A stretch of 19,706 nucleotides of DNA from DASWOJ01 sp964242325 (GCA_964242325.1 CAXTCI010000093.1:1-19706); one strand, 5' to 3'. Positions 7,402 to 15,455 are shown, counted from the first letter of the stretch. Notes: generated by a model from the sequence alone, not told the origin. Program-made: numbers and translations.

Positions 7402-8753
7402 TCATAGCCGAAGTAGCGCAGGTCCTCTCCGAAGGCATCCGCCGCGGCCGCCAGCTCCTCCGGCGTCATCTCCCTGCGCCAGCGCTCCACGGCACCGCCC
7501 GGTCCCGACGTGCGATGCCGCTCGGCGTCGCGGTCCCCGACGCCGGCGACCGCGACCAGGGAGCGCACCAGGTCCGGCGCGGCATCCAGCCCCAGTCCGA
7601 CCAGCACCCGCGTGAGCGCCGGTGCCGGGTCCCGCATCAACTCCTCATAATGGAGCGTGACGGCACCTGGGCCTGCCGCCAGGTGCGCCAGGCGGAGTTG
7701 ACGGGTGCTGAATGCCAGCCCGCGCAGCCAGTCCAGGTCGCTGGCGAAGCCGTCGCGTCCAAACGAGGCCCCGCCACGCTTGCGGTTGAAGCTGCGCGCG
7801 GACAGCCAAACGTCGCGGAAGTCGCGCACCAGGAACACGTCCCGCGCCCCGGCATAGATGTTGTGGACGAAGTGCCGGGTCAGGGACACCAGCATCTTTT
7901 GAGCGACAAAGCGCGGCGGCACGGGACGCGCTGTGGTGCAGCACTGCACGAACTCGTCCACCTGCCGCTTGCAGAACTCGATCGCCGCGGCCGGCAAGCC
8001 CTCCTCCTGCCAGTGCACGACGGCGGGCGGCCCGGCCGCGTCCTCCCAATCCCGGCTACGGTAGGGGTTGTAGCCCAGACGGCCGGCGTCGCGGCTTTCG
8101 AACCCATCAGGGTGCATGGACGCGTCGGCGCCGGGCGCGGACATGACCTGGGCGGCGTGCCACAGCCAGACCGGCGGCCGCATCTCGTAGGGATGGCCGC
8201 CCGGCGCCAGGATGCCGGGGTGCCCCGCGATCAGCCGCATGGCATAGGTCGTCCCGGACCGGCCCAGGCCGAGCAGCAGCAGCGGCTGGTGCCGCTCCGC
8301 ATAGCCCGGCGCGAGCCGCGGCGGCGGCAGGCCGGCGAGGGTGCCGAGCGGCACCAGCGTCCTCCCGCCTTCACGCTCCTCGGCCATCACCACGTCCAGC
8401 GCCGCGCCCGGCGGCAGCACGAGCTTGGACAGGCGCAGGTAGAAGCCGCAGTGCAGCGGCGTATCCGGGCGGCCCAGCGCGGCCACCACATCCGGGCGCG
8501 GGATGGGCAGGGAGGCAGACGCCAGCAGGACGCCTTGCAGGTGGAACTCGACCCCTAGTGGCCTGCCGGTCCGGGACACGCACCAGCCGAACAGGGAAAT
8601 CGAGCTGGCATGGTCACCGCTGCGGTCCCAATCCTTGATTTCAACGCTGGCACCGGCTTGGCCGAGGGCGATGGAAGCGGCCGGGGTGAAAAGTCCCGTC
8701 GGGGCGGGCGGAGTGGCTGGGTTGAGCACCGGGGCTGCTGACACGGACACCAT
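7402..8753 (-). CDS. Sulfotransferase family protein with extra N-terminal domain (3' end in gap)
   Basis: Probable PAPS-dependent sulfotransferase. From the ATG at 8753, the 5'-phosphosulfate loop is at about 161-169 (LGLGRSGTT). The 3'-phosphate-binding segment is at about 308-326 (LVRDFRDVWLSARSF). The visible C-terminus ends in RYFGY, close to the usual end. Residues of about 50-125 form a separate beta-rich domain (SLFGWCVSRTGRPLGVEF ... CGFYLRL) like those attached to glycosyltransferases and sulfotransferases acting on surface polysaccharides. The start is uncertain: the frame stays open to a TTG at 8792. The only good Shine-Dalgarno sequence, AGGGG, serves an out-of-frame ATG. Its acceptor is unknown; lying next to kdsD and the lpt genes suggests, without proof, a surface glycan. 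Confidence 0.85.
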
Positions 8754-8808
8754 TTGGCTGTCATAATGACCCCTAGGAAGGGTCGGCTTCAAGCGAGATA
8801 TTAAGTTC

Positions 8809-8827
8809 TTCCAAGAAGCGCTTGGAA
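8809..8827. repeat. Inverted repeat in divergent sulfotransferase/kdsD spacer
   Basis: TTCCAAG (8809-8815), spacer AAGCG, then CTTGGAA (8821-8827): perfect 7-base arms. A smaller palindrome AAGCGCTT is nested at 8817-8824. It lies 48 bases upstream of the candidate kdsD -35 and just upstream of the sulfotransferase start region. Operator-like position, no known binder recognised. Confidence 0.7.
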
Positions 8828-8874
8828 ACGGCAGAGTGAACGGCGATCCATCCCGGGCGCCACATGCGGTTTGG

Positions 8875-8902
8875 TTGACCGGGCGTCCGCACTGCCCATA
8901 CT
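8875..8902 (+). promoter_or_regulatory. Candidate sigma-70 promoter of the kdsD-lpt-rpoN operon
   Basis: TTGACC (five of six to the -35 consensus), a 16-base spacer, and CATACT (four of six to the -10). Transcription would begin near 8909, giving a leader of about 20 bases that includes AAGGA before the kdsD ATG. Confidence 0.55.
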
Positions 8903-8927
8903 CCCGAGACTCTGTTTAAGGACACGA

Positions 8928-9911
8928 ATGGTAGCCGCCCTCGCCCTTTCCCCGGTTGACGACATCGAGGTTGCCCGCAGCGTGCTGGCGGCAGAGGCGG
9001 CTGGGCTACGGGCGCTAGCGGCATCGCTCGACCACTGCTTCACCACGGCCGTCGAGCGACTCGCCGCCTGCACCGGCCGAGTCGTGGTGTCGGGGATGGG
9101 CAAGTCCGGCCATATCGGACGCAAGATCGCATCCACCCTGGCCAGCACCGGCACCCCCGCCCTGTTCGTCCATCCCGGCGAGGCATCGCACGGCGACCTC
9201 GGCATGATCGTGCCCGGCGACGCCGTGCTGGCGCTGTCCAACAGCGGCGAAACGGCGGAGCTTGCCGACCTCGTCGCCCATGCCCGCCGCTTCGGCCTGC
9301 CGCTGGTCGCCATCACCCGGCAACCCGGCAGCGCCTTGGCTCGGGCCGCCGACGTGCTGCTGGTGCTGCCTGCCGCGGCGGAAGCCTGTCCGATGGGCCT
9401 GGCGCCCACTACCAGTACCACGATGCAGCTTGCCTTGGGCGATGCGCTGGCCGTCGCGCTGCTGACTCGGCGCGGTTTCACCGCCACCGACTTCTCGCAG
9501 TTCCATCCCGGCGGAAAGCTGGGCGCGCAGTTGCGCCGCGTGTCCGACCTGATGCACCGCGGCGACGCCATCCCGCTGGCCGATACCGCCCTTCCCATGA
9601 GCCAGGCGCTGCTGGTGATGACCGGCAAGGGCTTCGGTTGCCTGGGCGCGATTGATGCCGCCGGATGCTTAGCCGGGGTGTTGACGGACGGCGACCTGCG
9701 CCGGAGCATGGGGCCGGACCTGTTGGACCGTAGGGTGCAAGACGTGATGAACCGCAGCCCCCGCACCATCGGCCCCGAGGCCCTGGCGGCGGACGCGCTT
9801 CGCCTGATGGGCGGGCCGCGGCCCGTGACTAGCTTGTTCGTGCTGGATGGAGACGGCCGCCCCCTGGGCCTACTGCATGTCCACGACCTGCTGCGGGCTG
9901 GTGTCGCATGA
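8928..9911 (+). CDS. kdsD: Arabinose-5-phosphate isomerase, KpsF/GutQ family
   Basis: Converts ribulose 5-phosphate to arabinose 5-phosphate, the first step toward Kdo for the LPS inner core. It has 327 residues, the usual length. An SIS sugar-isomerase domain comes first (GMGKSGHIGRK at 56-66, HGD at 88-90, SNSGET at 104-109, then FHPGGKLGAQL). Two CBS domains follow from about residue 205 (VSDLMHRGDAIP, GVLTDGDLRR, VQDVMNRSPRTI). The start at 8928 is chosen for AAGGA five bases upstream; the frame is open 19 codons further up without homology. The stop overlaps the lptC start as ATGA, so it heads the LPS operon. Confidence 0.96.
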   Translation: MVAALALSPVDDIEVARSVLAAEAAGLRALAASLDHCFTTAVERLAACTGRVVVSGMGKSGHIGRKIASTLASTGTPALFVHPGEASHGDLGMIVPGDAVLALSNSGETAELADLVAHARRFGLPLVAITRQPGSALARAADVLLVLPAAAEACPMGLAPTTSTTMQLALGDALAVALLTRRGFTATDFSQFHPGGKLGAQLRRVSDLMHRGDAIPLADTALPMSQALLVMTGKGFGCLGAIDAAGCLAGVLTDGDLRRSMGPDLLDRRVQDVMNRSPRTIGPEALAADALRLMGGPRPVTSLFVLDGDGRPLGLLHVHDLLRAGVA

Positions 9912-10597
9912 GCGTGACGCCGCTCCCGCACGATGCCCTGACCACGCGGCGGCCCGAGGAGCGCCTGTCCGCAGCCGGTCCCGTGCGCGCTCGCCGAGTG
10001 CCCACGGCCTCAGGCATCGCCCGGCGCCGCGTGCTGGTGACGATGACCAAGTGGGTGCTCCCGGTGGGTGCGCTTGCGTTGTTGGGCAGCATCGCTGTTT
10101 GGCCGGAGTTGGCGCGGGTCAAGGAGCAGGGCCGCGTCGCCTTCCGCAACGCCTTCAGCGCCATCCCGGACAGCGGACGCCTGCGGGAGCCGCGCTACCG
10201 CGGCGTGGATGACCGCGGCCGGCCCTACACCGTCACGGCGGACTCGGCGCAGCAGAGTGGGCCGGTCCGGGTGAACCTGCAGGAGCCGAAGGGCGACTTG
10301 GTGACGGAGAACGGCGGCTGGCTGATGGTGCAGTCACATGAGGGCGTTTACGTCCAGCACTCAGGCCAACTGGACTTGTCCAAGGACGTCGTGTTGTACA
10401 AGGACGATGGTACGGTAATGCGGACGCAAAGCGCCGCGGTGGACGTGAAAAGAGCGGCGGCTGCCAGCGAAGAGCAGACTCATGTCGAGGGTCCGTTTGG
10501 CGTGCTGGACGCCCAGGGCTTCACCCTGATCGACAAGGGCGCCGTCGTGCAGTTCCACGGACCCGCCCGCCTCGTGCTGAACGAGGCCAGCAAATGA
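9908..10597 (+). CDS. lptC: LPS export ABC transporter periplasmic protein LptC
   Basis: Inner-membrane anchored component that takes LPS from LptB2FG and passes it to LptA. It has 229 residues. A cytoplasmic basic N-terminus of about 43 residues precedes one membrane segment (KWVLPVGALALLGSIAVW, about 48-65). The periplasmic part has the LptC pattern (YTVTADSAQQSG, VNLQEPKGDLV, then VVLYKDDGTVMRTQSAAVDVKR). It overlaps kdsD and lptA by four bases on each side (ATGA). The N-terminal tail is longer than in E. coli LptC (191 residues in total). Confidence 0.92.
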   Translation: MSVTPLPHDALTTRRPEERLSAAGPVRARRVPTASGIARRRVLVTMTKWVLPVGALALLGSIAVWPELARVKEQGRVAFRNAFSAIPDSGRLREPRYRGVDDRGRPYTVTADSAQQSGPVRVNLQEPKGDLVTENGGWLMVQSHEGVYVQHSGQLDLSKDVVLYKDDGTVMRTQSAAVDVKRAAAASEEQTHVEGPFGVLDAQGFTLIDKGAVVQFHGPARLVLNEASK

Positions 10598-11523
10598 AGC
10601 GCCTCCTGCTCGCGCTGATGCTGCTCGGCCCCGCCGTGCCGGCGCGCGCCCAGGCCATAGACATGTCCCACGGCGGCCCCGTCGAGGTCACAGCCAGCGA
10701 CGGCATGGAGTGGCGGCAGAACGAGCAGGTGGTCATCGCCCGTGGCAGCGCCCGCGCCGTGCGCGGCGACGTGACGGTAACGGCCGACGTGTTGATCGCC
10801 CATTACCGCAAGAAGGCTGGCGCGGCTGCTGCCACTCCGGCCGCTGCCAAGCCCGGCTCCGGCCTGGCTGGTGCCGACACCGGCAGCAACGAGATCTACC
10901 GGCTGGAGGCAGAGGGCAACGTCCACATCTTCACCGCAACCGATCTCGCTGTGGGGGATCGGGCCATCTATGACATTGACCAGTCCGTGCTGCTGCTGAC
11001 CGGGTCGGCGTTAAAGATCACGACGCCGCAGCAAGTGATGACGGCGCGGGACGCCATGGAGTACTGGTCGGCCAAGCACATGGCAGTTGGACGCGGCCTT
11101 GCCGTTGTCACCACCTCCGACGGCCGGCGCTTGGCCGCCGACACGCTGGTGGCCTACACCACACCGCCAGACCAGCAGCCAGGCCCCAAGCTCGCCGCTG
11201 CGCCAGCCAAGCCCGGTGCGGACCCGCTGACATCCTCCGGCAAGCTGGAGCGCGTGGAGGGTTTCGGCAACGTCGAAGTCCGCACCGCGACTGAGACCAT
11301 CCATGCGGACCGCGGGGTTTACGTCGCCGACACTGGCATCGCCCGGCTGGCCGGCAACGTGCACCTGACCCGCGGCCAGAACCAGCTCAACGGCGACGAA
11401 GCCATTGTGAACATGCACACGGGCATCAGCACCCTGAGCAGGAACCCTGGTGGGCGCATCCAAGGTCTTGTGGTGCCGAACGATGCGACCGGCGCCGCAC
11501 CCGGCGCGAAGCCGAAGCCGTGA
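10594..11523 (+). CDS. lptA: LPS transport periplasmic protein LptA
   Basis: Periplasmic bridge protein that carries LPS from LptC to the outer-membrane LptD. It has 309 residues with a signal peptide (MKRLLLALMLLGPAVPARAQA, cleavage near 19-21). OstA-fold repeats follow, with alternating 'G-x-A', 'V-T-A-D' and 'A-x-x-A-x-Y' strands. It is clearly longer than E. coli LptA (185 residues). The excess includes two Ala/Pro-rich stretches at about 73-90 and 192-212 which look like loops inserted between beta strands, plus a Pro/Lys-rich tail. Position between lptC and lptB with 4-base overlaps (ATGA in, GTGA out) supports the call strongly. Confidence 0.92.
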   Translation: MKRLLLALMLLGPAVPARAQAIDMSHGGPVEVTASDGMEWRQNEQVVIARGSARAVRGDVTVTADVLIAHYRKKAGAAAATPAAAKPGSGLAGADTGSNEIYRLEAEGNVHIFTATDLAVGDRAIYDIDQSVLLLTGSALKITTPQQVMTARDAMEYWSAKHMAVGRGLAVVTTSDGRRLAADTLVAYTTPPDQQPGPKLAAAPAKPGADPLTSSGKLERVEGFGNVEVRTATETIHADRGVYVADTGIARLAGNVHLTRGQNQLNGDEAIVNMHTGISTLSRNPGGRIQGLVVPNDATGAAPGAKPKP

Positions 11524-12296
11524 ACGAGCTGCGGGTGGTGCCCGGTGCCGCCGGGTTGGGCGCGATTAGCGACGGCGCCGGCCTGGCTGCGTCCGGGGTC
11601 GGCAAAACCTACAAGAAGCGCCCAGTGGTGCAGAACGTCTCCATCCAGGTACGGCGCGGGGAAGCGGTTGGACTGCTCGGCCCCAATGGCGCCGGCAAGA
11701 CCACGACGTTCTACATGATCACTGGCCAGGTCCGCCCGGACACCGGCAGCATCACCCTGGACGGCCAGGACATCACCGGGCTGCCGATGTATCGCCGGGC
11801 GCGCCTCGGCATCGGCTACCTGCCGCAGGAAGCCAGCATCTACCGCGGCCTGAACGTCGAACAGAACATCCTGGCGGCGTTGGAGGTCGTGGAGCGCGAC
11901 CCGGACCGCCGGGCCATGATGCTGGATGAGCTGCTGGAGGAGTTTGGCATCAGCCGCCTACGCCGTACTCCATCCCTTGCCCTGTCGGGCGGGGAGCGCC
12001 GCCGGGTCGAGATTGCACGCGCCTTGGCGACCCAGCCCGGCTACATCCTGCTGGACGAGCCGCTGGCCGGCATCGACCCGATTGCGGTCGGCGAAATCCG
12101 CGACCTGGTGTCCCACCTGAAGCACCGCGGCATCGGGGTTCTGATCACCGACCACAACGTCCGCGAGACCCTGGAGATCATAGACCGGGCTTACATCATG
12201 CACGACGGCAAGGTGCTGATGGAGGGCCGTCCGCAAGAGGTCGTGGCCCACGTGGACGTGCGCCGGGTCTATCTCGGAGAAAGGTTTAGCCTGTAA
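11520..12296 (+). CDS. lptB: LPS export ABC transporter ATP-binding protein LptB
   Basis: Cytoplasmic ATPase driving LPS extraction with LptF and LptG (not in this window). It has 258 residues. Walker A is GPNGAGKTT (54-62), the Q-loop region is YLPQEASIYRG, the signature is LSGGERRR (155-162), Walker B is YILLDEP (175-181) and the switch histidine is in ITDHNVRE (H212). The start is a GTG overlapping the lptA stop (GTGA). The first 20 or so residues are a short extension not seen in E. coli LptB. Confidence 0.97.
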   Translation: MNELRVVPGAAGLGAISDGAGLAASGVGKTYKKRPVVQNVSIQVRRGEAVGLLGPNGAGKTTTFYMITGQVRPDTGSITLDGQDITGLPMYRRARLGIGYLPQEASIYRGLNVEQNILAALEVVERDPDRRAMMLDELLEEFGISRLRRTPSLALSGGERRRVEIARALATQPGYILLDEPLAGIDPIAVGEIRDLVSHLKHRGIGVLITDHNVRETLEIIDRAYIMHDGKVLMEGRPQEVVAHVDVRRVYLGERFSL

Positions 12297-12306
12297 GCTG
12301 CGGGCC

Positions 12307-13803
12307 ATGGCGATCGGACCACGGTTAGAGTTCAGGCAGACGCAATCGCTTGTGATGACGCCCCAGTTGCGTCAAGCTATCAAGCTGTTGCAGTTCACCA
12401 ACATGGAAGCGGCCGCCTTCGTCGAGGAGGAGCTGGAACGCAACCCGTTGCTTGAACGCGATGAACGTAGTGACAGCCTGCCGGAGATGCCGGCGCCGGA
12501 CCAGCGCACGCAGCCGGCAAGCGAGATGGATGCTGCCACCCTGCTGCGGCAGGAGCGCTTGCCGGATGCGGTCGAGGCCGACCACACCAACAGCTATGAC
12601 AGCGGAGGTCCCGCCGACGGGGCACCGTATGACGGCGGCGAAGGCTCCTATGCCGGCGCCAGCCGCGGCAATGGCGGTGCCGAGGGCGACGATCGCGGCA
12701 TGGACGCGCTGGCTGCGGCGCCGGGCAGCCTGCGGACGCACCTGGAAGAGCAGATCCGCCTCAACTTCCGTGACCAGGGCGACAGGATCATCGGCGCGCA
12801 ATTGATGGCGCTGCTGGACCCCGCCGGACGCGTCCCGGTTGGGACGGAGGAGATTGCCGCCGCGCTCGGAATCGACGTGGCGCGCGTCGAGCGGGTCCGG
12901 GCCGCCATGATGCGGTTCGACCCGCCGGGCCTGTTCGCCACGAACCTGCGGGAATGCCTCGCCGCGCAGCTCGCCGAGCTGAACCGCCTGGACCCGGCGA
13001 TGCAGCGCCTGCTCGACAACCTGGACATGCTGGCACGGCGCGACCTGCGCGGCCTGCTCCTGGTGTGCGAGGTGGACAGCGAGGACCTCGCCGAGATGAT
13101 CAGCGAGATACGCGCGCTGGATCCCAAGCCTGGCGCCGGATACGACATCGGCCCGATGCAGCAGGTGATCCCTGACGTGCTGATGCGCGTTGGGCCAGAT
13201 GGCGCATGGATCCTGGAGCTTAATCCCGACACCATGCCGCGCGTGCTGGTGAACGAAGCCTACCATGCCCGCGTCAGCGCCAAGGCCGGCAAGGAGGGGC
13301 GAAGCTTCCTCGGTGAGAACCTGTCCAGCGCCAACTGGCTGGTGAAGTCCCTGCAGCAGCGCGCCAACACGATCCTAAAGGTCGCGTCCGAGGTGGTGCG
13401 GCAGCAGGACGCGTTTTTCCGCGGCGGCGTCGGCCACCTCCGCCCATTGATCCTGCGCGACATTGCCGAGGCGGTGGAAATGCACGAGAGCACCGTCAGT
13501 CGCGTGACCGCCAACAAGTATATCGCCACCCCCCGAGGCACCTTCGAACTTAAGTATTTCTTTACAACCGCTATTAATGCCACAGGGGGCGGCGAAAGCC
13601 ACAGCGCCGAGAGCGTCCGCCACCGGATCCGCGCCCTGGTGCAGGCCGAAGACCCGGAGGATGTTCTGTCTGATGACGGGATTGTTGCGGCTTTGCGACG
13701 GGAAGGCGTGGACATCGCCCGCCGGACCGTGGCCAAATACCGGGAAGCGCTGCGCATCCCAAGCTCGGTGCAGCGCAAGCGGGAGAAAGCGGTGTCGGCC
13801 TAG
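12307..13803 (+). CDS. rpoN: RNA polymerase sigma-54 factor RpoN
   Basis: Alternative sigma factor for -24/-12 promoters, dependent on AAA+ activators and typically controlling nitrogen assimilation. It has 498 residues. Region I is Gln/Leu-rich (LEFRQTQSLVMTPQLRQAIKLLQ) and ends in ELERNPLLE. A long acidic, Gly-rich region II runs from about 50 to 140. The core-binding domain follows, then the DNA-binding part (ESTVSRVTANKYIATPRG, ELKYFF). The RpoN box ARRTVAKYRE is at 471-480. It starts 10 bases after lptB, the conserved proteobacterial arrangement, so it is probably co-transcribed with LPS export genes. Confidence 0.97.
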   Translation: MAIGPRLEFRQTQSLVMTPQLRQAIKLLQFTNMEAAAFVEEELERNPLLERDERSDSLPEMPAPDQRTQPASEMDAATLLRQERLPDAVEADHTNSYDSGGPADGAPYDGGEGSYAGASRGNGGAEGDDRGMDALAAAPGSLRTHLEEQIRLNFRDQGDRIIGAQLMALLDPAGRVPVGTEEIAAALGIDVARVERVRAAMMRFDPPGLFATNLRECLAAQLAELNRLDPAMQRLLDNLDMLARRDLRGLLLVCEVDSEDLAEMISEIRALDPKPGAGYDIGPMQQVIPDVLMRVGPDGAWILELNPDTMPRVLVNEAYHARVSAKAGKEGRSFLGENLSSANWLVKSLQQRANTILKVASEVVRQQDAFFRGGVGHLRPLILRDIAEAVEMHESTVSRVTANKYIATPRGTFELKYFFTTAINATGGGESHSAESVRHRIRALVQAEDPEDVLSDDGIVAALRREGVDIARRTVAKYREALRIPSSVQRKREKAVSA

Positions 13804-13857
13804 ACGCGTAAGCTAGGCGGGCGTCGCCGCGGTTCGGTCAACCACGGGAGCGCAGCC

Positions 13858-14448
13858 ATGCAGATCACAGTGTCGGGCAAGCAGGTCGAGTTGTCGGACG
13901 CCCTTCGTGTCCGCGTCAGCGATCACTTGGACACCATCGCCGGCAAGTATTTCGATCATGCGCTGGAAGCAAACGTCACTTTCAGCCGGGCCCGCAGCTT
14001 CTTCACATGCGACATCAACGTCCATGCCGGCCGTGGTTTGACCCTGCGCGGCGAGGGTGAGGCCGGAGACGCGCACAGCGCCTTCGATGATGCGGCCGAA
14101 CATATTGCCAAACGCCTGCGTCGCTATCGCCGGCGAGTGAATGAGCATGCGCGCGACCTGGCCAATCGGGCGAGGCCCGAGGCTGCCCGGCAGTACATCC
14201 TGCGCCAGGACGAAGACGGCCAGCCCAGCGGCGTGGACTCCCAAAGCGACATCCCCGCTTATGCGACCGTAATCGCCGAGAGCCAGGCGGAAATCAACAC
14301 CCTCTCGGTCGGCGAGGCCGTGATGCGCATGGACCTGGCCGACCAGCTTGTGCTGATGTTCCGCAACAGCGCCACTACCGAATTGAACGTGATCTATAGG
14401 AGAGCCGATGGTCACATCGGCTGGATAGATCCAACGAAAACAAAGTAG
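13858..14448 (+). CDS. hpf: Ribosome hibernation promoting factor, long form
   Basis: Binds the 30S subunit and drives formation of inactive 100S ribosomes in starvation. It has 196 residues. The N-terminal HPF/RaiA domain is at about 1-100 (MQITVSGKQVELSDALR, AFDDAAEHIAKRLRRYRRR). A linker and the C-terminal dimerisation domain at about 140-192 (INTLSVGEAVMRMDLADQLVLMFRN, then YRRADGHIGWIDP) mark the long form. GGGAG lies about seven bases before the start. It follows rpoN by 54 bases. In many proteobacteria ptsN comes next; here the next gene is convergent. Confidence 0.95.
   Translation: MQITVSGKQVELSDALRVRVSDHLDTIAGKYFDHALEANVTFSRARSFFTCDINVHAGRGLTLRGEGEAGDAHSAFDDAAEHIAKRLRRYRRRVNEHARDLANRARPEAARQYILRQDEDGQPSGVDSQSDIPAYATVIAESQAEINTLSVGEAVMRMDLADQLVLMFRNSATTELNVIYRRADGHIGWIDPTKTK
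14403..14422 (+). repeat. Perfect 8-bp hairpin at the 3' end of hpf
   Basis: Arms AGCCGATG and CATCGGCT around loop GTCA lie inside the last codons of hpf (ADGHIGW), 24 bases before the end of its stop codon. A second small dyad, GGAT-ag-ATCC, follows at once. No T-run follows, so it is not a normal terminator. The conserved protein sequence may explain it by chance. Confidence 0.6.
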
Positions 14449-14607
14449 CTGGACAAACTCCGATTGTTATCTTCACCTGGAAGAACTTTGCAAGCAGAAA
14501 CGACTGCCAAAAGCTTGAATGGAAGGTTAAGCGCCAATCGAAGCAACGCATCGTCTTGACTGACGCCAGCCGATCCCATGCCTCCCAAAGGACGGGAAGT
14601 AAAAGAG
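14449..14607. other. Convergent spacer between hpf and the DUF1150 gene
   Basis: About 160 bases of lower GC content than the surroundings, between two converging genes. It should contain transcript ends for both operons. I see only short dyads (for example CAAGC...GCTTG at about 14490-14517) and no clear hairpin with a T-run. No credible coding frame. Confidence 0.4.
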
Positions 14608-14865
14608 CTAATGCACCAGCGTGGGGACCATCTCATGCTCCATGATCGCCGCGACTGCCATCTCGCAATCCGCTGCCACAGCCATTGGCGAGCCATCAGC
14701 CGCAAAGATTGCAAACGCCGTTGTGCCATCCATCCAGACCGGCTTCACATAGGCCAACTGCTCCATGCCCAGTTCCAGCAACTGCATCTGAGACAGCTTG
14801 CGGATATCGAGTTCGTCGATCGAGACGGCGGCCAGGGCACCCATCTGCAGGCCGGATATGTTCAT
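14608..14865 (-). CDS. DUF1150 family protein
   Basis: A small cytoplasmic protein of 85 residues that matches the DUF1150 pattern: LLELGMEQLAYVKPV, then a GTTAFAIFAADGSPMAVA stretch, ending with a region like AAIMEHEMVPTLVH. DUF1150 genes in alphaproteobacteria are often found next to hsp20, as here. Function unknown. AAGGA lies nine bases before the ATG. It follows hsp20 by 140 bases on the same strand and is probably in the same transcript. Confidence 0.85.
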   Translation of the reverse strand: MNISGLQMGALAAVSIDELDIRKLSQMQLLELGMEQLAYVKPVWMDGTTAFAIFAADGSPMAVAADCEMAVAAIMEHEMVPTLVH

Positions 14866-15005
14866 AAATTAGAGTCCTTTGCAGGGGCGGAGATCGTGCC
14901 GAGCGCAACGCCACGCCCGCAATCAAGTTGTAGACGGCGACTGTTTCGACGCATCATCTTTCTGTGCGATGCGGCATAGCTTGGACGAGCGGGTGTTCCA
15001 CCGGA

Positions 15006-15455
15006 TCAATCGTTCTCTGGCGCGGCGTCCACTGTCCGACCATTGCCGGACTTGGTGATCTGGATTGTCTTGACTCGCACCTCGGGTTGCGGCCGGGCCA
15101 AGTCTATGTGCAGCAGGCCATTGTCCAGCCATGCGCCTTTGACCTCGATACCCTCCGCCAACACGAAGGCACGCTGGAACTGCCGGGCCGCGATGCCGCG
15201 ATGCAGGTATACCCGGCCAGCGGCGTCATCGGCCTGCCGGCCGCGTATGACGAGTTGGTTGTCCTCCTGAGTGATCTGCAATTCGTCCATCGTGAACCCG
15301 GCCACTGCCAGGGTAATGCGCAGCCCGGCTGGCCCGGTCTGCTCGATGTTGTAGGGCGGATAACCGTCGTTGGGCGACTTCTGCGCCCGCTCAAGCATCT
15401 GCTCTAGATGATCGAAACCCAGGAACATGGGCGAAGTGAACATACGCGTAGTCAT
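15006..15455 (-). CDS. Small heat shock protein, Hsp20/IbpA family
   Basis: An ATP-independent holdase chaperone of 149 residues that binds unfolding proteins. The N-terminus (FTSPMFLGFDHLEQMLERA) is the IbpA-type opening. An alpha-crystallin domain follows at about 35-130 (YNIEQTGPAGLRITLAVAGF, QLVIRGRQ, then RQFQRAFVLAEGIEVKGAWLDNGLL). It ends with GLLHIDLARPQPE. The start at 15455 is set by a strong GGAGGAGG six bases upstream; the frame is open 30 codons further but that stretch is the structured leader. Regulation is likely at the RNA level by a thermometer in that leader. Confidence 0.95.
   Translation of the reverse strand: MTTRMFTSPMFLGFDHLEQMLERAQKSPNDGYPPYNIEQTGPAGLRITLAVAGFTMDELQITQEDNQLVIRGRQADDAAGRVYLHRGIAARQFQRAFVLAEGIEVKGAWLDNGLLHIDLARPQPEVRVKTIQITKSGNGRTVDAAPEND

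Noticed and set aside
8801..9931. A 376-codon minus-strand frame across kdsD
   Set aside because: Antisense shadow of kdsD, Ser/Arg/Ala-rich and without motifs, whereas kdsD has intact SIS and CBS domains.
12325..13266. A 313-codon minus-strand frame inside rpoN
   Set aside because: Shadow frame; RpoN is complete with region I and the RpoN box on the plus strand.
14412..14729. A 105-codon minus-strand frame between hpf and the DUF1150 gene
   Set aside because: It overlaps the DUF1150 gene and the end of hpf in other frames, has a Trp/Arg/Ser-rich start and no family resemblance.
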